This document shows, piece by piece, positions 1 to 8,608 of a DNA stretch of 64,000 nt. The notes beneath the pieces are model-generated. The model was not told the origin of the DNA. It worked only from the letters and a program-made list of their open reading frames with translations, and searched no databases. Source of the DNA: Natrialbaceae archaeon. GTDB taxonomy: Archaea; Halobacteriota; Halobacteria; Halobacteriales; Natrialbaceae. The stretch is from contig PWMF01000034.1 of assembly GCA_003559215.1 (NCBI GenBank), forward strand, positions 1 through 64,000, written 5' to 3'. Every line of letters begins with the position of its first letter. Position 1 is the first letter of the stretch. A program made the position numbers and the translations under genes.

Positions 1-605
1 AGCGCTTCCGCACCCGCGACTCCAAGGAGCGCAACCTCAAGCAGGCGCTGGGCGAGATCGACCGCATGGCCAGCGCTCTGGGGCTGCCCGAGAACGTCCG
101 CGAGACCGCTAGCGTGATCTACCGCCGGGCCCTCGAGGAGGACCTGCTTCCCGGCCGGTCGATCGAGGGCGTCGCGACCGCCGCGCTGTACGCTGCGGCT
201 CGCCAGGCGGGTACCCCCCGCAGTCTCGACGAGATCTCCGCCGTCAGCCGCGTCGACAAGATGGAGCTGACCCGCACGTACCGATACGTGATCCGGGAAC
301 TCGGCCTCGAGGTCCAGCCCGCCGACCCCGAACACTACGTGCCGCGGTTCGTCAGCGACCTCGACCTCTCCGACGAGACCGAGCGCATGGCTCGCGAACT
401 GCTCGACTCGGCCCGACAGGAGGGCGTCCACAGCGGGAAGTCGCCGGTCGGCCTCGCGGCCGCCGCCGTCTACGCCGCGGCCCTGCTCACCAACGAGAAG
501 GTCACCCAGAACGACGTTAGCGAGGTCGCTAGCATCTCCGAGGTCACCATCCGCAACCGATACAAGGAGCTGCTCGAGGCCTCCGACTCGGCGGCCCCCG
601 CCTGA
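1..605 (+). CDS. tfb: Transcription initiation factor IIB (TFB), 5' end missing
   Basis: Archaeal TFB bridges TBP on the TATA box to RNA polymerase. The reading frame is open from base 3, well before the track's Met at 66, and starts with RFRTRDSKERNLKQAL, the linker between the N-terminal zinc ribbon/B-finger and the cyclin core; the ribbon lies outside the window. Two cyclin-like repeats follow, the first around ALYAAARQAGTPRSLDEI and the second ending NDVSEVASISEVTIRNRYKE, the usual BRE-binding helix-turn-helix. The stop is at 603-605. Haloarchaea carry several tfb paralogues and I cannot tell which this is. The family assignment is secure. Confidence 0.96.
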   Translation, partial: RFRTRDSKERNLKQALGEIDRMASALGLPENVRETASVIYRRALEEDLLPGRSIEGVATAALYAAARQAGTPRSLDEISAVSRVDKMELTRTYRYVIRELGLEVQPADPEHYVPRFVSDLDLSDETERMARELLDSARQEGVHSGKSPVGLAAAAVYAAALLTNEKVTQNDVSEVASISEVTIRNRYKELLEASDSAAPA

Positions 606-701
606 GGACGTCGTCGTTGGGAGCGGGTTCTCGGCTGCGGATTTCGCACCTGGAGTGCGACTGCGACAAAGCTTTTCATCTCCGGTGTGAAACGGTGTGT
701 C

Positions 702-881
702 ATGGACGAAACGACCGTTCAGTTGTTGTGTCCCGAGTGCGCCAAAGACTGGCAGGTCTCCCCTGGTGAGCTTCCGGCTCCGGCAGAGATGTTCCACTGT
801 CCGAACTGTCACGCGTCCCGTCGGACCGCGGAGTTCACCCGAACTGACCGCGACCTGCAGACGCTGAAACAGCTCGGTTGA
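702..881 (+). CDS. Small double-CxxC putative zinc-binding protein
   Basis: This is a 59-residue protein with two CxxC knuckles, CPEC near residue 10 and CPNC near residue 35, so it probably binds one zinc ion in a zinc-ribbon-like fold. I chose the ATG at 702 rather than the track's GTG at 687 because the family-like start is MDETTVQLLCPEC and the five extra residues look arbitrary. It lies about 100 bp after tfb on the same strand and has no operon partner. It resembles a haloarchaeal family of unknown function. Role in nucleic acid or protein binding is inference only. Confidence 0.75.
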   Translation: MDETTVQLLCPECAKDWQVSPGELPAPAEMFHCPNCHASRRTAEFTRTDRDLQTLKQLG

Positions 882-987
882 CCGACGCCGGCCGGTTTGA
901 TTCTCCCGCCCGCCCTCGCGACAACGTTCACGAATAGGTGAAAGTTTAGCAATCAAAACAATACCTCTACGAGAGTGAACAGAAACA

Positions 988-1009
988 CTCGATTACGAGA
1001 GTAATCGAG
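988..1009 (+). other. Perfect 9-bp hairpin with GAGA tetraloop
   Basis: CTCGATTAC, GAGA, GTAATCGAG form a perfect 9-bp stem closed by a GNRA-type tetraloop. It lies in the 275-bp gap between the zinc protein and the UPF0058 gene. About 32 bases downstream a strong Shine-Dalgarno-like GGAGGT precedes an ATG at 1054 whose frame runs out of phase into UPF0058. The rest of the gap (882-1156) is AT-richer than its surroundings and holds no gene I can defend. The hairpin may be a leader RNA element or a terminator. Confidence 0.5.
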
Positions 1010-1124
1010 CTGTTGTAGTCGCTCCCTTCCGTGAGTTTTCTGGAGGTAATGCGATGCTTGAATCCGTTCTCGAACGTGATACGCACCGAATTCGTCACCA
1101 GGGTCGTGCTAACGAGACTCAAGA

Positions 1125-1136
1125 TAATAATATAAC
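1125..1136 (+). promoter_or_regulatory. TATA box of the UPF0058 gene
   Basis: TAATAATATAAC lies with TATAA about 26 bp before the ATG at 1157, the spacing expected for a leaderless haloarchaeal transcript. This supports 1157 over the second Met at 1163. Confidence 0.6.
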
Positions 1137-1156
1137 CCTGCAGCGGATAGGAATGC

Positions 1157-1399
1157 ATGGTTATGAAGAAACAGGAGCTCATTCACCTTCACGGACTTCT
1201 TGCGGAGGTATCGAACCAGTGTGCGGAGTGGGAGAACTGTCAGATCGACCTCGAGGAGTACGAGTCGCGCGGCATTCGACCGACGTCAATTCATAAATCG
1301 AAAACAGACCACAAAGCCGCTGTATTTGCACTTGCGGGCGGAATCACGACGAACATGCGCGAGGACGAGCAGGAAGCAGTCGCCGCCACTGCAGACTAG
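1157..1399 (+). CDS. UPF0058 family protein
   Basis: This 80-residue protein matches the UPF0058 family almost end to end: KKQELIHLHGLLAEV at the N terminus and GIRPTSIHKSKTDHKAAVFAL in the middle are the family's hallmark blocks. The function is unknown; the family occurs widely in Euryarchaeota. The start at 1157 (MVMKKQ) agrees with a TATA box 26 bp upstream, though many homologues would begin at the inner Met. It is monocistronic; the next gene is on the other strand. Confidence 0.9.
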   Translation: MVMKKQELIHLHGLLAEVSNQCAEWENCQIDLEEYESRGIRPTSIHKSKTDHKAAVFALAGGITTNMREDEQEAVAATAD

Positions 1400-1506
1400 T
1401 TGTCACGACGTCTCCTTCGATCGTTACCGGGTACTGGCGAGACCGTTTCTCACCGTTTCGTTTCCGTTCGGGCTCCTGAATCGAACTGAACTGATCGAAA
1501 ACCGAC

Positions 1507-1998
1507 TTACTCGACGAGGTCCTCGAACTCCGGCAGGATCTCCTCGTCGTCCTCGCCCGTTTCCCCGTCGGCGTCGGCGTCGCTCTCGTTTGTCTCCTCG
1601 CTCGAGTCCGCCGACTCCGCTTCCGACTCCTCGTCGGCGTCGTCCTCGTCGGCGTCGTCCTCGTCCTCGATCGTCTCGACCTCGAGTACCTCGAGCGGGA
1701 TGTTCTCGAGGCGCTGGCCGATCTCCTTGCGGGCGATGCGCGAGGCGTGTTCCTCGCGCTCGACGTTGAACACGGTCATCTCGAGTTCGAGTGCGACCAG
1801 CGCCTCGTCGGCTGCAATAAACGCCGGTGGAAGCTCCTCTCCCTCTGGCGAGGTCCGCTTGCCCATATTGATCTCCACGTAGTTCAGGTCAGGGTTCAAC
1901 ATCTCGCCGGTCTTCGAGATGGCGATACGGATCGCCTCGTCTTCCGTTTCGACGTCGAACACCGGAACGGCAGCCTCGACGACAACCCTGCAGTGCAT
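1507..1998 (-). CDS. UPF0212 (DUF555) family protein with acidic tail
   Basis: Residues 1-115 match UPF0212/DUF555, with MHCRVVVEAAVPVFDVETEDEAI at the start and GKRTSPEGEELPPAFIAADEALV in the middle, a small archaeal family of unknown function. Residues from about 116 to 163 form an extra tail built almost only of Asp, Glu, Ser and Ala, which is probably disordered. The tail is longer than in non-halophilic relatives, a salt-adaptation style feature (inference). The start Met at 1998 is the canonical one. It is divergent from the glycosylase gene, which begins 125 bp away. Confidence 0.88.
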   Translation of the reverse strand: MHCRVVVEAAVPVFDVETEDEAIRIAISKTGEMLNPDLNYVEINMGKRTSPEGEELPPAFIAADEALVALELEMTVFNVEREEHASRIARKEIGQRLENIPLEVLEVETIEDEDDADEDDADEESEAESADSSEETNESDADADGETGEDDEEILPEFEDLVE

Positions 1999-2123
1999 AC
2001 GAAAACGTACTGTCGCCTACAGTATCAAGGTTCGCCCCGGCCACCGATCCGTTGTGCAGGTCTCGCTTCGAAAACGGTTTCGCTCCGAAAGGTCCAAGCC
2101 GCCGCTCGCGAAGATTCCGACGG

Positions 2124-3005
2124 ATGGAGACCGGCGAAATCGAACTCGAGGAGCTGTCCGGCGGACTCGATCTCTACCGCACGCTCGAGAGCGGACAGAC
2201 CTACCTCTGGCGGCGCACCGACGGCGAGATGTACCGCGGCGAACCGGCACCCGACGAGTGGTACTACACCGTCGTCGACGGCGATGTCGTTCGCGTCCGC
2301 AGCCGAAACGGTGTCCTCGAGTGGGAGTCGTCGATCGACGCCGACCCGCTCGTGCGGCGGTTGCTCCGCCTCGAGGACGATCTCGAGGCGATCGTGGCGG
2401 CCGCGCCCGACGACCCGCTGTTAGACGAGGCCTACGAGGCCCACCGGGGGCTCCGGCTCGTCGACGACCCCTCGTTTGGCACCCTGATCTCGTTTATTTG
2501 CTCGGCCCAGATGCGGGTGAGCCGCATTCACGGGATGGTGTCGACACTAGCCCGCGAGTACGGCGAGCCGATCGCGTTCGACGGCGAGACCTATCACGCC
2601 TTTCCGACCCCGGACCGGCTCGCGACGGCGACCGAGGACGAACTGCGCGAGTTAGGATTGGGGTATCGCGCGCCCTACGTCGTCCGTACCGCGGAGATGG
2701 TCGCCGACGGCGAGGCCCACCCCGAGGAGGCCCGCGACCGCTCCTACGAGGCCGCCCGCGAGTCGCTGAAGCGGTTCGTCGGTGTCGGGGACAAGGTCGC
2801 GGACTGCATCCTGTTGTTCTCGCTCGGCTTCGACGAGGCGGTTCCGCTCGACACCTGGCTTCGGACCGCGATCGAGGAGTACTACCCCGACTGCGATCGG
2901 GGCTCCTACGACGCGACCTCGAGAGCGCTTCGCGAACGGTTCGGCGGCGAGTACGCCGGCTACACGCAGACGTACGTCTTTCACCACCTGCGAACTCGGG
3001 AATAG
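2124..3005 (+). CDS. ogg: 8-oxoguanine DNA glycosylase, OGG1 type
   Basis: This 293-residue protein belongs to the OGG1 branch of the HhH-GPD superfamily, which removes 8-oxoguanine from DNA and nicks the abasic site. The N-terminal OGG domain contains DLYRTLESGQTYLWRR. The helix-hairpin-helix is LKRFVGVGDKVADCILLFSLG; its Lys sits where human OGG1 has the catalytic Lys of GVGTKVADC, and the Asp of VPLDTW corresponds to the GPD aspartate. I moved the start from 2052 to the ATG at 2124, where the protein begins METGEIELEELSGG; the upstream residues are basic and unlike the family. It is convergent with a small membrane protein. Confidence 0.9.
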   Translation: METGEIELEELSGGLDLYRTLESGQTYLWRRTDGEMYRGEPAPDEWYYTVVDGDVVRVRSRNGVLEWESSIDADPLVRRLLRLEDDLEAIVAAAPDDPLLDEAYEAHRGLRLVDDPSFGTLISFICSAQMRVSRIHGMVSTLAREYGEPIAFDGETYHAFPTPDRLATATEDELRELGLGYRAPYVVRTAEMVADGEAHPEEARDRSYEAARESLKRFVGVGDKVADCILLFSLGFDEAVPLDTWLRTAIEEYYPDCDRGSYDATSRALRERFGGEYAGYTQTYVFHHLRTRE

Positions 3006-3007
3006 TG

Positions 3008-3256
3008 TCACTCGTGGTAATCGTTTCGGCCGGTAATCGCCCAGTACGTCTGCGAAACGATCGTGATCGCGAACACGATCGCGAGCCCCGCGGTGACGTA
3101 CAGCGCGATCGTCGCTCCCACCAGGTACCACGTCAGCGCGCCGGCGACGAGGACGAACAGTACGGCGCCGACGAACAGCTCGAGCAGCTCCCGAACCGTC
3201 GCGCGGCTGCTCGAGACGTCGAGATACTCCTCCTCGAAGCGTTCGATCGGGCCCAT
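3008..3256 (-). CDS. Small two-helix membrane protein, function unknown
   Basis: The 82-residue protein starts at MGPIERFEEEYLD (cat at 3254-3256); the 35 residues that the track adds upstream are basic and look like antisense of the acylphosphatase promoter. A soluble acidic N terminus of about 30 residues is followed by two hydrophobic segments, roughly LFVGAVLFVLVAGALTWYLV and ALYVTAGLAIVFAITIV. It ends two bases after the glycosylase stop, tail to tail. I do not recognise the family. Confidence 0.7.
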   Translation of the reverse strand: MGPIERFEEEYLDVSSSRATVRELLELFVGAVLFVLVAGALTWYLVGATIALYVTAGLAIVFAITIVSQTYWAITGRNDYHE

Positions 3257-3359
3257 TTGCGGTCTGTTGTCCCTCAAGGGTTCTTTCGGTATCGATTCGA
3301 GGCGACGACCGGCGGGCCGGACGGCTGGATTTTTGCCGGTCGCCGACGACGCCACGCAC

Positions 3360-3638
3360 ATGACAGACCGGACCCGCGCACACGTCTTGGTCTCCGGGAA
3401 CGTACAGGGCGTCTACTACCGCGCGACCACCCGCGACACGGCCCGCGAGGAGGGCGTCGACGGCTGGGTCAAAAACCTCGAGGACGGCCGCGTCGAGGCG
3501 GCGTTCGAGGGCCCCGAGAGCGCGGTCGAGTCGATGCTCGAGTTCTGCCACGAGGGCAGCCCGGCGGCCGACGTCGACGACGTCGAGGTCGAGTACGAGC
3601 AGCCCCAGGGTGAGGACGGGTTCGAGATCCGCTACTGA
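3360..3638 (+). CDS. acyP: Acylphosphatase
   Basis: Acylphosphatase hydrolyses carboxyl-phosphate anhydrides such as 1,3-bisphosphoglycerate or acetyl phosphate. The 92-residue length is normal. The phosphate loop GNVQGVYYR with its catalytic Arg, and the Asn of GWVKNLEDGRVE, are both present. The start is the ATG at 3360, in the frame of the longer track ORF that began at 3063 inside the neighbouring gene. Its last bases overlap by 7 bp the tail of the convergent gene that follows. Confidence 0.95.
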   Translation: MTDRTRAHVLVSGNVQGVYYRATTRDTAREEGVDGWVKNLEDGRVEAAFEGPESAVESMLEFCHEGSPAADVDDVEVEYEQPQGEDGFEIRY

Positions 3639-4153
3639 GTCTCTCCCTCGAGCCGCACGTCGGTCTCGTCGAGGTGCTCGGCGAGCCACGGCGGTTCGGC
3701 GGTGTGGGCCCAGGTGGCCCACTCGGCCTTCTCGCCGGCGTAGTACGCGCGGTAGGCGCCGACGGGATCGCCGGGTCGTTTGTACTCGTCGGGCATCGCT
3801 TGCGGACGGGGGGTCGGCTCCGCCGTCGGGAACGCGATCGTGTCGGGGTCGATCCGCTCGATCACCTCCCAGCTGGCGTGGTCGTCGTCCTTGTCGTAGC
3901 GCTCGACGAACTCTTCGTTGAGCGCCTCGGCGTGGTCGCGCAGGCGCAACCAGTTTGCCCGCGATTCGGTCGCCCACTCCGTGACGGGGTGGCCGGTGTG
4001 GGTCGCCGCGTACAGAAAGTCGTCGTCCCGGCCGTTCTCGCGGGCCGCGGTACACAGAACCTGTGCGGCTTCGAGCAACAGCTTGTTGACGTGCTCGTCA
4101 CAGTGGTACCGGGCCGCGAGCCGGGGGTCCTCGTCGAGCCAGAAGACGTTCAC
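3632..4153 (-). CDS. Conserved protein of unknown function, phage-like relatives
   Basis: The 173-residue protein begins with GTG at 4153 (VNVFWLDEDPRLAARYHCDEHV). The track's 710-aa ORF runs far upstream through the antisense of the nnr gene and is not credible there. The blocks YHCDEHVNKLLLEAAQVLCTA, ATHTGHPVTEWA and MPDEYKR..GDPVGAYRAYY resemble a family I remember from tailed phages and some archaea with no settled function. Conserved Cys/His/Asp residues suggest an enzyme, but I will not name one. It overlaps acyP by 7 bp, tail to tail. Confidence 0.75.
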   Translation of the reverse strand: MNVFWLDEDPRLAARYHCDEHVNKLLLEAAQVLCTAARENGRDDDFLYAATHTGHPVTEWATESRANWLRLRDHAEALNEEFVERYDKDDDHASWEVIERIDPDTIAFPTAEPTPRPQAMPDEYKRPGDPVGAYRAYYAGEKAEWATWAHTAEPPWLAEHLDETDVRLEGETQ

Positions 4154-4228
4154 GACCGACGTTGGGAGGCAACCCGATTGAGGGTTTCGTCCGCAATCTT
4201 CAACGGCGCCCCTCTCGAATCCAGGACC

Positions 4229-5656
4229 ATGATCACGGGCGAACGGATGGCCGCAGTCGACGAGAACGCCGCGGCGCTCGGCGTCTCGCAGAAGCAGCTG
4301 ATGGAGTCGAGCGGGAACGCGGTCGCGCGAGCGGTCCGCGAGGTCGCCGAGCCGGGCTCGAGCGTTGCCGTCGTCGCCGGACGCGGGAACAACGGCGGGG
4401 ACGCGTTCGTCGCGGCCCGTTTTCTGGATGACTACGACGTCACCACGCTCCTGCTCGGACGCGCCGACCGGATCGGCACCGGGATCGCCCGCGAGAACTG
4501 GGACGCCCTGCAGAACGCGGGCTACGACACGCAAGAAATCACGGACTCGAGCGGGTTCGAACTCCCCGACTGCGACGTCGTCATCGACGCGATGCTCGGT
4601 ACTGGAATCAGCGGCGACCTCCGCGAGCCCGCCGCGACCGGGGCCGAGGCGATCAACGCGGCCGACGCGACCGTCGTCGCCGTCGACGTCCCCTCCGGGT
4701 TCGACGCCGAGAGGGGCGCGGTCGCCGACAACGCCGTCGAGGCGGACCGCGTCGTCACCTTCCACGACACGAAACCCGGTCTCGCCGAGCTCGAGTGCGA
4801 ACTCGCGGTCGCCGACATCGGCATCCCCGCCGCGGCCGAGCAGGATGTCGGCCCCGGCGATATCTCCCTGGCTCGACCCGACGGTCGCGAGGGTCGACCC
4901 TACGTCATCGGCGGCGGTCCCTACACTGGCGCACCGGCGCTTGCCGCCCAGGCCGCGCTGCGGGCGGGCGCCGAACTCTCCTTCGTCGCCGCGCCGGAGT
5001 CGGTCGCCGGGGAGATACAGAGCTACGCCGAGGACCTCATCGTCCAGCCCTACGAGAACGAGATCCTCACGCCCGACGTAGCCGAGGATCTGCTCGAGAC
5101 GGCCGAGGAGTACGACAACGTCGTCGTCATCGGGCCGGGCCTCGGCACCGACGACGAGACCCTCGAGGCCACGCGGGGGTTCCTCTCGTCGTACTCGGGT
5201 CGGGTGGTCGTCGACGCGGACGCCCTCGAGGTCGTCCCCGAGATCGAGACCGACGCGACGCTGGTCTGTACGCCAAACCGGGGCGAGCTCGCGCGGATGG
5301 GCGGGCCCGACACCGACGACCTGGCCGCGGTCGCCGACGAGATCGAGGACTTCGCCGCGGAACTGGGCCACCTCGTCCTTGCGAAGGGCGAGAACGACGT
5401 GATCACCGACGGCGAGCGAACGCGGATCAGTCGCTCGGGGACGGTCGGCATGAAGGTTGGGGGAACCGGGGATACGCTCGCCGGGATCGTCGCCGCGCTG
5501 CTCGAGCACGCCGAGCCGATGGACGCCGCCGCGGCGGGGGCCCACGTCAACGGACTCGCCGGCGAACGCCTCGCCGACCGTCACGAGCACGGCTATCTGG
5601 CGTCGGAGCTGCTCGAGGAGCTTCCCGCGGTGCTGTGGGGTGAGACCGATGAGTGA
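4229..5656 (+). CDS. nnr: Bifunctional NAD(P)HX epimerase/dehydratase
   Basis: Nnr repairs hydrated NADH and NADPH: the N-terminal YjeF_N domain epimerises NAD(P)HX and the C-terminal carbohydrate-kinase-like domain dehydrates the S form using ADP or ATP. Residues 1-210 carry AGRGNNGGDAFVAARFL and the catalytic-Asp block DVVIDAMLGTGISG. The C-terminal half carries VVIGPGLGTDDET and GTGDTLAGIVAALL, the nucleotide-binding end. The 475-residue length is normal for the fused form. The start is ATG 4229, MITGERMAAVDENA. It overlaps moaC by 8 bp, so the two are translationally linked. Confidence 0.94.
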   Translation: MITGERMAAVDENAAALGVSQKQLMESSGNAVARAVREVAEPGSSVAVVAGRGNNGGDAFVAARFLDDYDVTTLLLGRADRIGTGIARENWDALQNAGYDTQEITDSSGFELPDCDVVIDAMLGTGISGDLREPAATGAEAINAADATVVAVDVPSGFDAERGAVADNAVEADRVVTFHDTKPGLAELECELAVADIGIPAAAEQDVGPGDISLARPDGREGRPYVIGGGPYTGAPALAAQAALRAGAELSFVAAPESVAGEIQSYAEDLIVQPYENEILTPDVAEDLLETAEEYDNVVVIGPGLGTDDETLEATRGFLSSYSGRVVVDADALEVVPEIETDATLVCTPNRGELARMGGPDTDDLAAVADEIEDFAAELGHLVLAKGENDVITDGERTRISRSGTVGMKVGGTGDTLAGIVAALLEHAEPMDAAAAGAHVNGLAGERLADRHEHGYLASELLEELPAVLWGETDE

Positions 5657-6176
5657 CGATCCCGCCGAGCCGTCCGCGGGCGGGGACGAGGACGGCCCCG
5701 CGGCCGACGAGCTGACCCACACCACCGACGAGGGCGAGGTGCAGATGGTCGACGTCGGCGACAAACCCGACAGCGAGCGACGCGCGGTCGCGGCGGGCGA
5801 GATCCGCCTGCAGCCCTCGACGATCGAGGCGATCCGCGACGACCAGATCGGGAAAGGCGACGTGCTCGCGACGGCCCGGATCGGCGCCGTTCAGGCGGTC
5901 AAACACACCTGGGAGACGATCCCGATGTGCCACCAGATCCCGATCACGAACGTCGACACCGCGTTCGAACTCGCCGAGGATCGAGTCGAGTGCGAGGTGG
6001 CCGTCGAGACCACCGGGAAGACGGGCTGCGAGATGGAGGCCCTCGAGGGGGTTACGACGGGCCTGAACGTCGTCTGGGACATGGTCAAGGCCGTCGAGAA
6101 GGACGACGGGGGGCAGTACCCCGACACCGGGATCGAGAACGTCCGGGTCCTCGAGAAGGAAAAGCAAACGCGCTGA
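5649..6176 (+). CDS. moaC: Cyclic pyranopterin monophosphate synthase MoaC
   Basis: MoaC makes cyclic pyranopterin monophosphate, the first stable molybdenum-cofactor intermediate. The 175-residue protein starts inside nnr (ATG 5649). Family blocks are MVDVGDKPDSERRAVAAGEI, TIPMCHQIPITNVD and VETTGKTGCEMEALEGV, which contains the active-site Lys/Glu region. An acidic 30-residue leader precedes the domain. Its product is needed by molybdo- or tungstoenzymes such as the formate dehydrogenase that begins at 63.8 kb, though the two are not co-transcribed. Confidence 0.95.
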   Translation: MSDDPAEPSAGGDEDGPAADELTHTTDEGEVQMVDVGDKPDSERRAVAAGEIRLQPSTIEAIRDDQIGKGDVLATARIGAVQAVKHTWETIPMCHQIPITNVDTAFELAEDRVECEVAVETTGKTGCEMEALEGVTTGLNVVWDMVKAVEKDDGGQYPDTGIENVRVLEKEKQTR

Positions 6177-6247
6177 GACCGTTCGTTCGAGTTCTCGGGT
6201 TCGTGCTGGCCATGAGTAGCCGGTCTCCCCTCGAGAGCAGTCGGATG

Positions 6248-6283
6248 CGAAAACGCAAACGTAAACGTAACCGCAAACGCCAG
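6248..6283 (+). repeat. Short imperfect hexamer tandem repeat
   Basis: Six consecutive 6-base units of the form CG[N]AA[A/C] run here (cgaaaa cgcaaa cgtaaa, then cgtaac cgcaaa and a decayed cgccag). They lie in the 162-bp gap between the convergent moaC and phaB genes. This gap otherwise holds no gene. The repeat would encode Arg-Lys runs if translated, but no credible start or gene frame surrounds it. Confidence 0.5.
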
Positions 6284-6338
6284 TCGGACGCGAGGGTGGC
6301 AATGCGCCGAACTGTATCAAAAACGAGCGCCCCGGTAA

Positions 6339-7082
6339 CTACAGGTCCATCCCGCCGTTGACGTCGATCACTTCGCCCGTGATGTACGACGAGTCCCTGC
6401 TCGCGAGGAAGCGAACGACCGCGGCGATGTCCTCGACCTCCGCCAGCCGCTCGAGGGGGATCCCCGAGATGATCCGCTCGAGGACGTGGTCGGGGACGCT
6501 CTCGACCATGTCGGTCCGGGTGAAGCCGGGAGCAACGCAGTTGGCCGTCGAGCCGCCCTGGGCGAACTCGAGCGCGATCGTCCGGGTGAACCCGAACATC
6601 CCACTTTTCGCGGTCGCGTAGTTGGCTTGTCCGAAGTTCCCCTGCTTGCCGACGACGCTCGAGATGTTGATGAGCCGTCCCTCGTCGGCGTTCCAGATGT
6701 CGTCGTAGAACGTCTGGGTGCAGTTGAACATCCCGCCGAGGTTGACGTCCATCACCCGGTCCCACTCCGCGCGGGACATCTCGGTGAACTGCTTGTCGGC
6801 GGTGATGCCGGCGTTGTTCACCAGTACGTCGGCCGGCCCGAACGCTTCGTGGCAGACGTCGCGCATGTGCTCGACATCCTCGAGGACCGAGACGTCGGCC
6901 TGGGCGGTCACCGCCTGCCCGCCCGCGTCCTCGATGGCCTCGACGGCCTCGTGTGCGGCTCCCTCCGACGATCGGTAGTTGATGACGACGTTCGCCCCCC
7001 TCTCGCCGAGGTGTTCCGCGATTCCACGCCCGATCCCACGTGCCGAGCCTGTGATGACACAGGTGCGTCCCTCCATAGGCAT
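6339..7082 (-). CDS. phaB: Acetoacetyl-CoA reductase (SDR family)
   Basis: PhaB reduces acetoacetyl-CoA to (R)-3-hydroxybutyryl-CoA, the monomer donor for PHA. It is a classical short-chain dehydrogenase: CVITGSARGIGRGIAEHL binds the nucleotide, NNAGIT is the structural Asn motif, the catalytic Ser lies in INISSVVGKQG and the YxxxK in YATAKSG. The C terminus ends VIDVNGGMDL. I chose the Met at 7082 (MPMEGRT) because a TATA box lies 26-30 bp upstream; the track's start at 7103 would fall upstream of the expected transcription start. It is about 140 bp downstream of phaC on the same strand. Confidence 0.93.
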   Translation of the reverse strand: MPMEGRTCVITGSARGIGRGIAEHLGERGANVVINYRSSEGAAHEAVEAIEDAGGQAVTAQADVSVLEDVEHMRDVCHEAFGPADVLVNNAGITADKQFTEMSRAEWDRVMDVNLGGMFNCTQTFYDDIWNADEGRLINISSVVGKQGNFGQANYATAKSGMFGFTRTIALEFAQGGSTANCVAPGFTRTDMVESVPDHVLERIISGIPLERLAEVEDIAAVVRFLASRDSSYITGEVIDVNGGMDL

Positions 7083-7108
7083 CGTTAGTGTACACTGTGC
7101 CACCGATG

Positions 7109-7118
7109 GTTATATAAC
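7109..7118 (-). promoter_or_regulatory. TATA box of phaB
   Basis: On the minus strand GTTATATAAC lies about 27-30 bp before the start at 7082, giving phaB its own leaderless promoter apart from phaC. This decides the start codon choice. Confidence 0.65.
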
Positions 7119-7222
7119 GACCTGTTGGGTTTCGTATCATGCAACGACGAATAAAAGATCGGCAGGGTCCGAGTCGGCGTCGGGAGGGCTTCGACGCGGT
7201 CGCGTCGAGACGTCAGCGGGCG

Positions 7223-8608
7223 TTATCGCTCGCCGGCCTGGTCGATCCAGTCCTCGAGTCGGGCGAGGGCGATCTCGGTTTCCTCGGCGATCTCTTTGGC
7301 GTCGGCGTCCGCGAGGTCGTCGAAGCTCGCGATGCCGACCGCGGCGAGGTCGTTCGCGTAGGACTGACCGACGCCGTCGATCTCGGTGAGATCGTCGACC
7401 TCGGTCTCCTTGAGGGCCTCCTCGGAGAACTCGTCGAGGCCGGTCTCGTCGCCCTCGACGTCGCCCGCGAGGGCCGCGTCGGGCTCGTCGGGTTCGGGCG
7501 TCTCCGGCTCGGCGTCGGTCTCGACGCTCGAGCGGGCCTCGAACCAGTCACAGACGTCGGGCCAGAGCTCGGCGTGGCTCCGGGAGGAGACCGACATTCC
7601 GATGTGACCGGTCGCGAACTCCATGACCTCGGTGTCGTCGGAGGCGACGGCCTCGTTGAACGGCTTCGACGCTCCTGGCGGGATGAGGTGGTCGTACTCG
7701 GCGACGATCTGCAGGACCGGCATGTCGATGTTCGAGACGTCGACTTCTTCCCCGCCCAGTTCGAGCTCGTTCCCGACGAGCTTGTTCTCCTGGTAGATGT
7801 CGCGGATGAACTCCTCGTAGGCCTTGCCGGCGACGTCGATCCCCTCGTCGAGCCACCGTTCCATCCGGCCGAAGTTCTCGACGAAGTCCTCGTCTTCCAT
7901 GTTGTCGTAGAAGCGGACGTACTTCGTCACGTTGTTCGCGACGGGATCCATCAGCGCGAACCCGACGTCCAGGAACTCCGCGGGAACGTTGTCGAACGTC
8001 TCGGTGACCGTTTCGGGGTCGTAGTAGTCCTCGGCGCCCCACAGCTCGAGGACGCCTCCGTCACCCGCAAAGCAGAGGCCGGCGGCCATCAGGGCGAGGT
8101 TCTCGACCTTCTCGGGGTGCTGGGCGGCGTACATCGCGGACATCGTCCCGCCCATGCAGTAACCGAGGACGTTGATCGCGTCCTGGCCCGAGCGCTCGCA
8201 GACCTCGTCGACGCAGTTGTCGATGTAGCGGTTGACGTAGTCGTCGAGGCCGAGCTGGCGGTCGAGCTTCGAGGGCTCGCCCCAGTCGATCAGGTAGACG
8301 TCGAAGCCGGCCTCGAGCAGCGTCTGGACGACCGACCGATCCGGCTGCAGGTCGAGGATGTACGGCTTGTTGATCAGCGCGTAGACGACGAGGATCGGGA
8401 TGTCGTGTTGCTCCTCGGTCTTGGGCTCGTAGTGGAGCAACCGGAGCTTGTTCTCCTCGTAGACGACCTCGCTCGGGGTCTGACCGACCTCGACGTTCTC
8501 GAGGGTTTCCGTTCGGTCGGGTGCGACCTGGCTCTTCTCGGCAAGGCCGGCGGCACCCTCCCAGGCTTGGCGTTGCATCTCGAGGGCGGTCGCGTACGGG
8601 TTCTTCAT
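7223..8608 (-). CDS. phaC: Class III PHA synthase subunit PhaC with C-terminal HhH-like tail
   Basis: PhaC polymerises 3-hydroxyacyl-CoA on the PHA granule surface together with PhaE. The 461-residue alpha/beta-hydrolase carries the lipase-like box GYCMGGT with nucleophile Cys near residue 151, the Asp in [10 protein letters not shown] near 305 and the His in GHIGM near 335. After about residue 360 comes an acidic linker, then [20 protein letters not shown] and a following helix pair, a helix-hairpin-helix-like extension seen in haloarchaeal synthases but not in bacterial class III enzymes. Its start overlaps the phaE stop by 4 bp. Confidence 0.96.
   Translation of the reverse strand: MKNPYATALEMQRQAWEGAAGLAEKSQVAPDRTETLENVEVGQTPSEVVYEENKLRLLHYEPKTEEQHDIPILVVYALINKPYILDLQPDRSVVQTLLEAGFDVYLIDWGEPSKLDRQLGLDDYVNRYIDNCVDEVCERSGQDAINVLGYCMGGTMSAMYAAQHPEKVENLALMAAGLCFAGDGGVLELWGAEDYYDPETVTETFDNVPAEFLDVGFALMDPVANNVTKYVRFYDNMEDEDFVENFGRMERWLDEGIDVAGKAYEEFIRDIYQENKLVGNELELGGEEVDVSNIDMPVLQIVAEYDHLIPPGASKPFNEAVASDDTEVMEFATGHIGMSVSSRSHAELWPDVCDWFEARSSVETDAEPETPEPDEPDAALAGDVEGDETGLDEFSEEALKETEVDDLTEIDGVGQSYANDLAAVGIASFDDLADADAKEIAEETEIALARLEDWIDQAGER

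Noticed and set aside
1054-1296. 80-aa ORF with a strong Shine-Dalgarno
   Set aside because: Overlaps UPF0058 by 140 bp out of frame and its second half is plainly shadow; kept only as a leader observation.
1919-3613. 564-aa plus-strand ORF
   Set aside because: Arg/Pro-rich shadow frame of the ogg gene and its neighbours; ends inside acylphosphatase.
3674-4228. N-terminal part of the 660-aa ORF before nnr
   Set aside because: Antisense to the phage-like conserved gene; the nnr family start is MITGERM at 4229.
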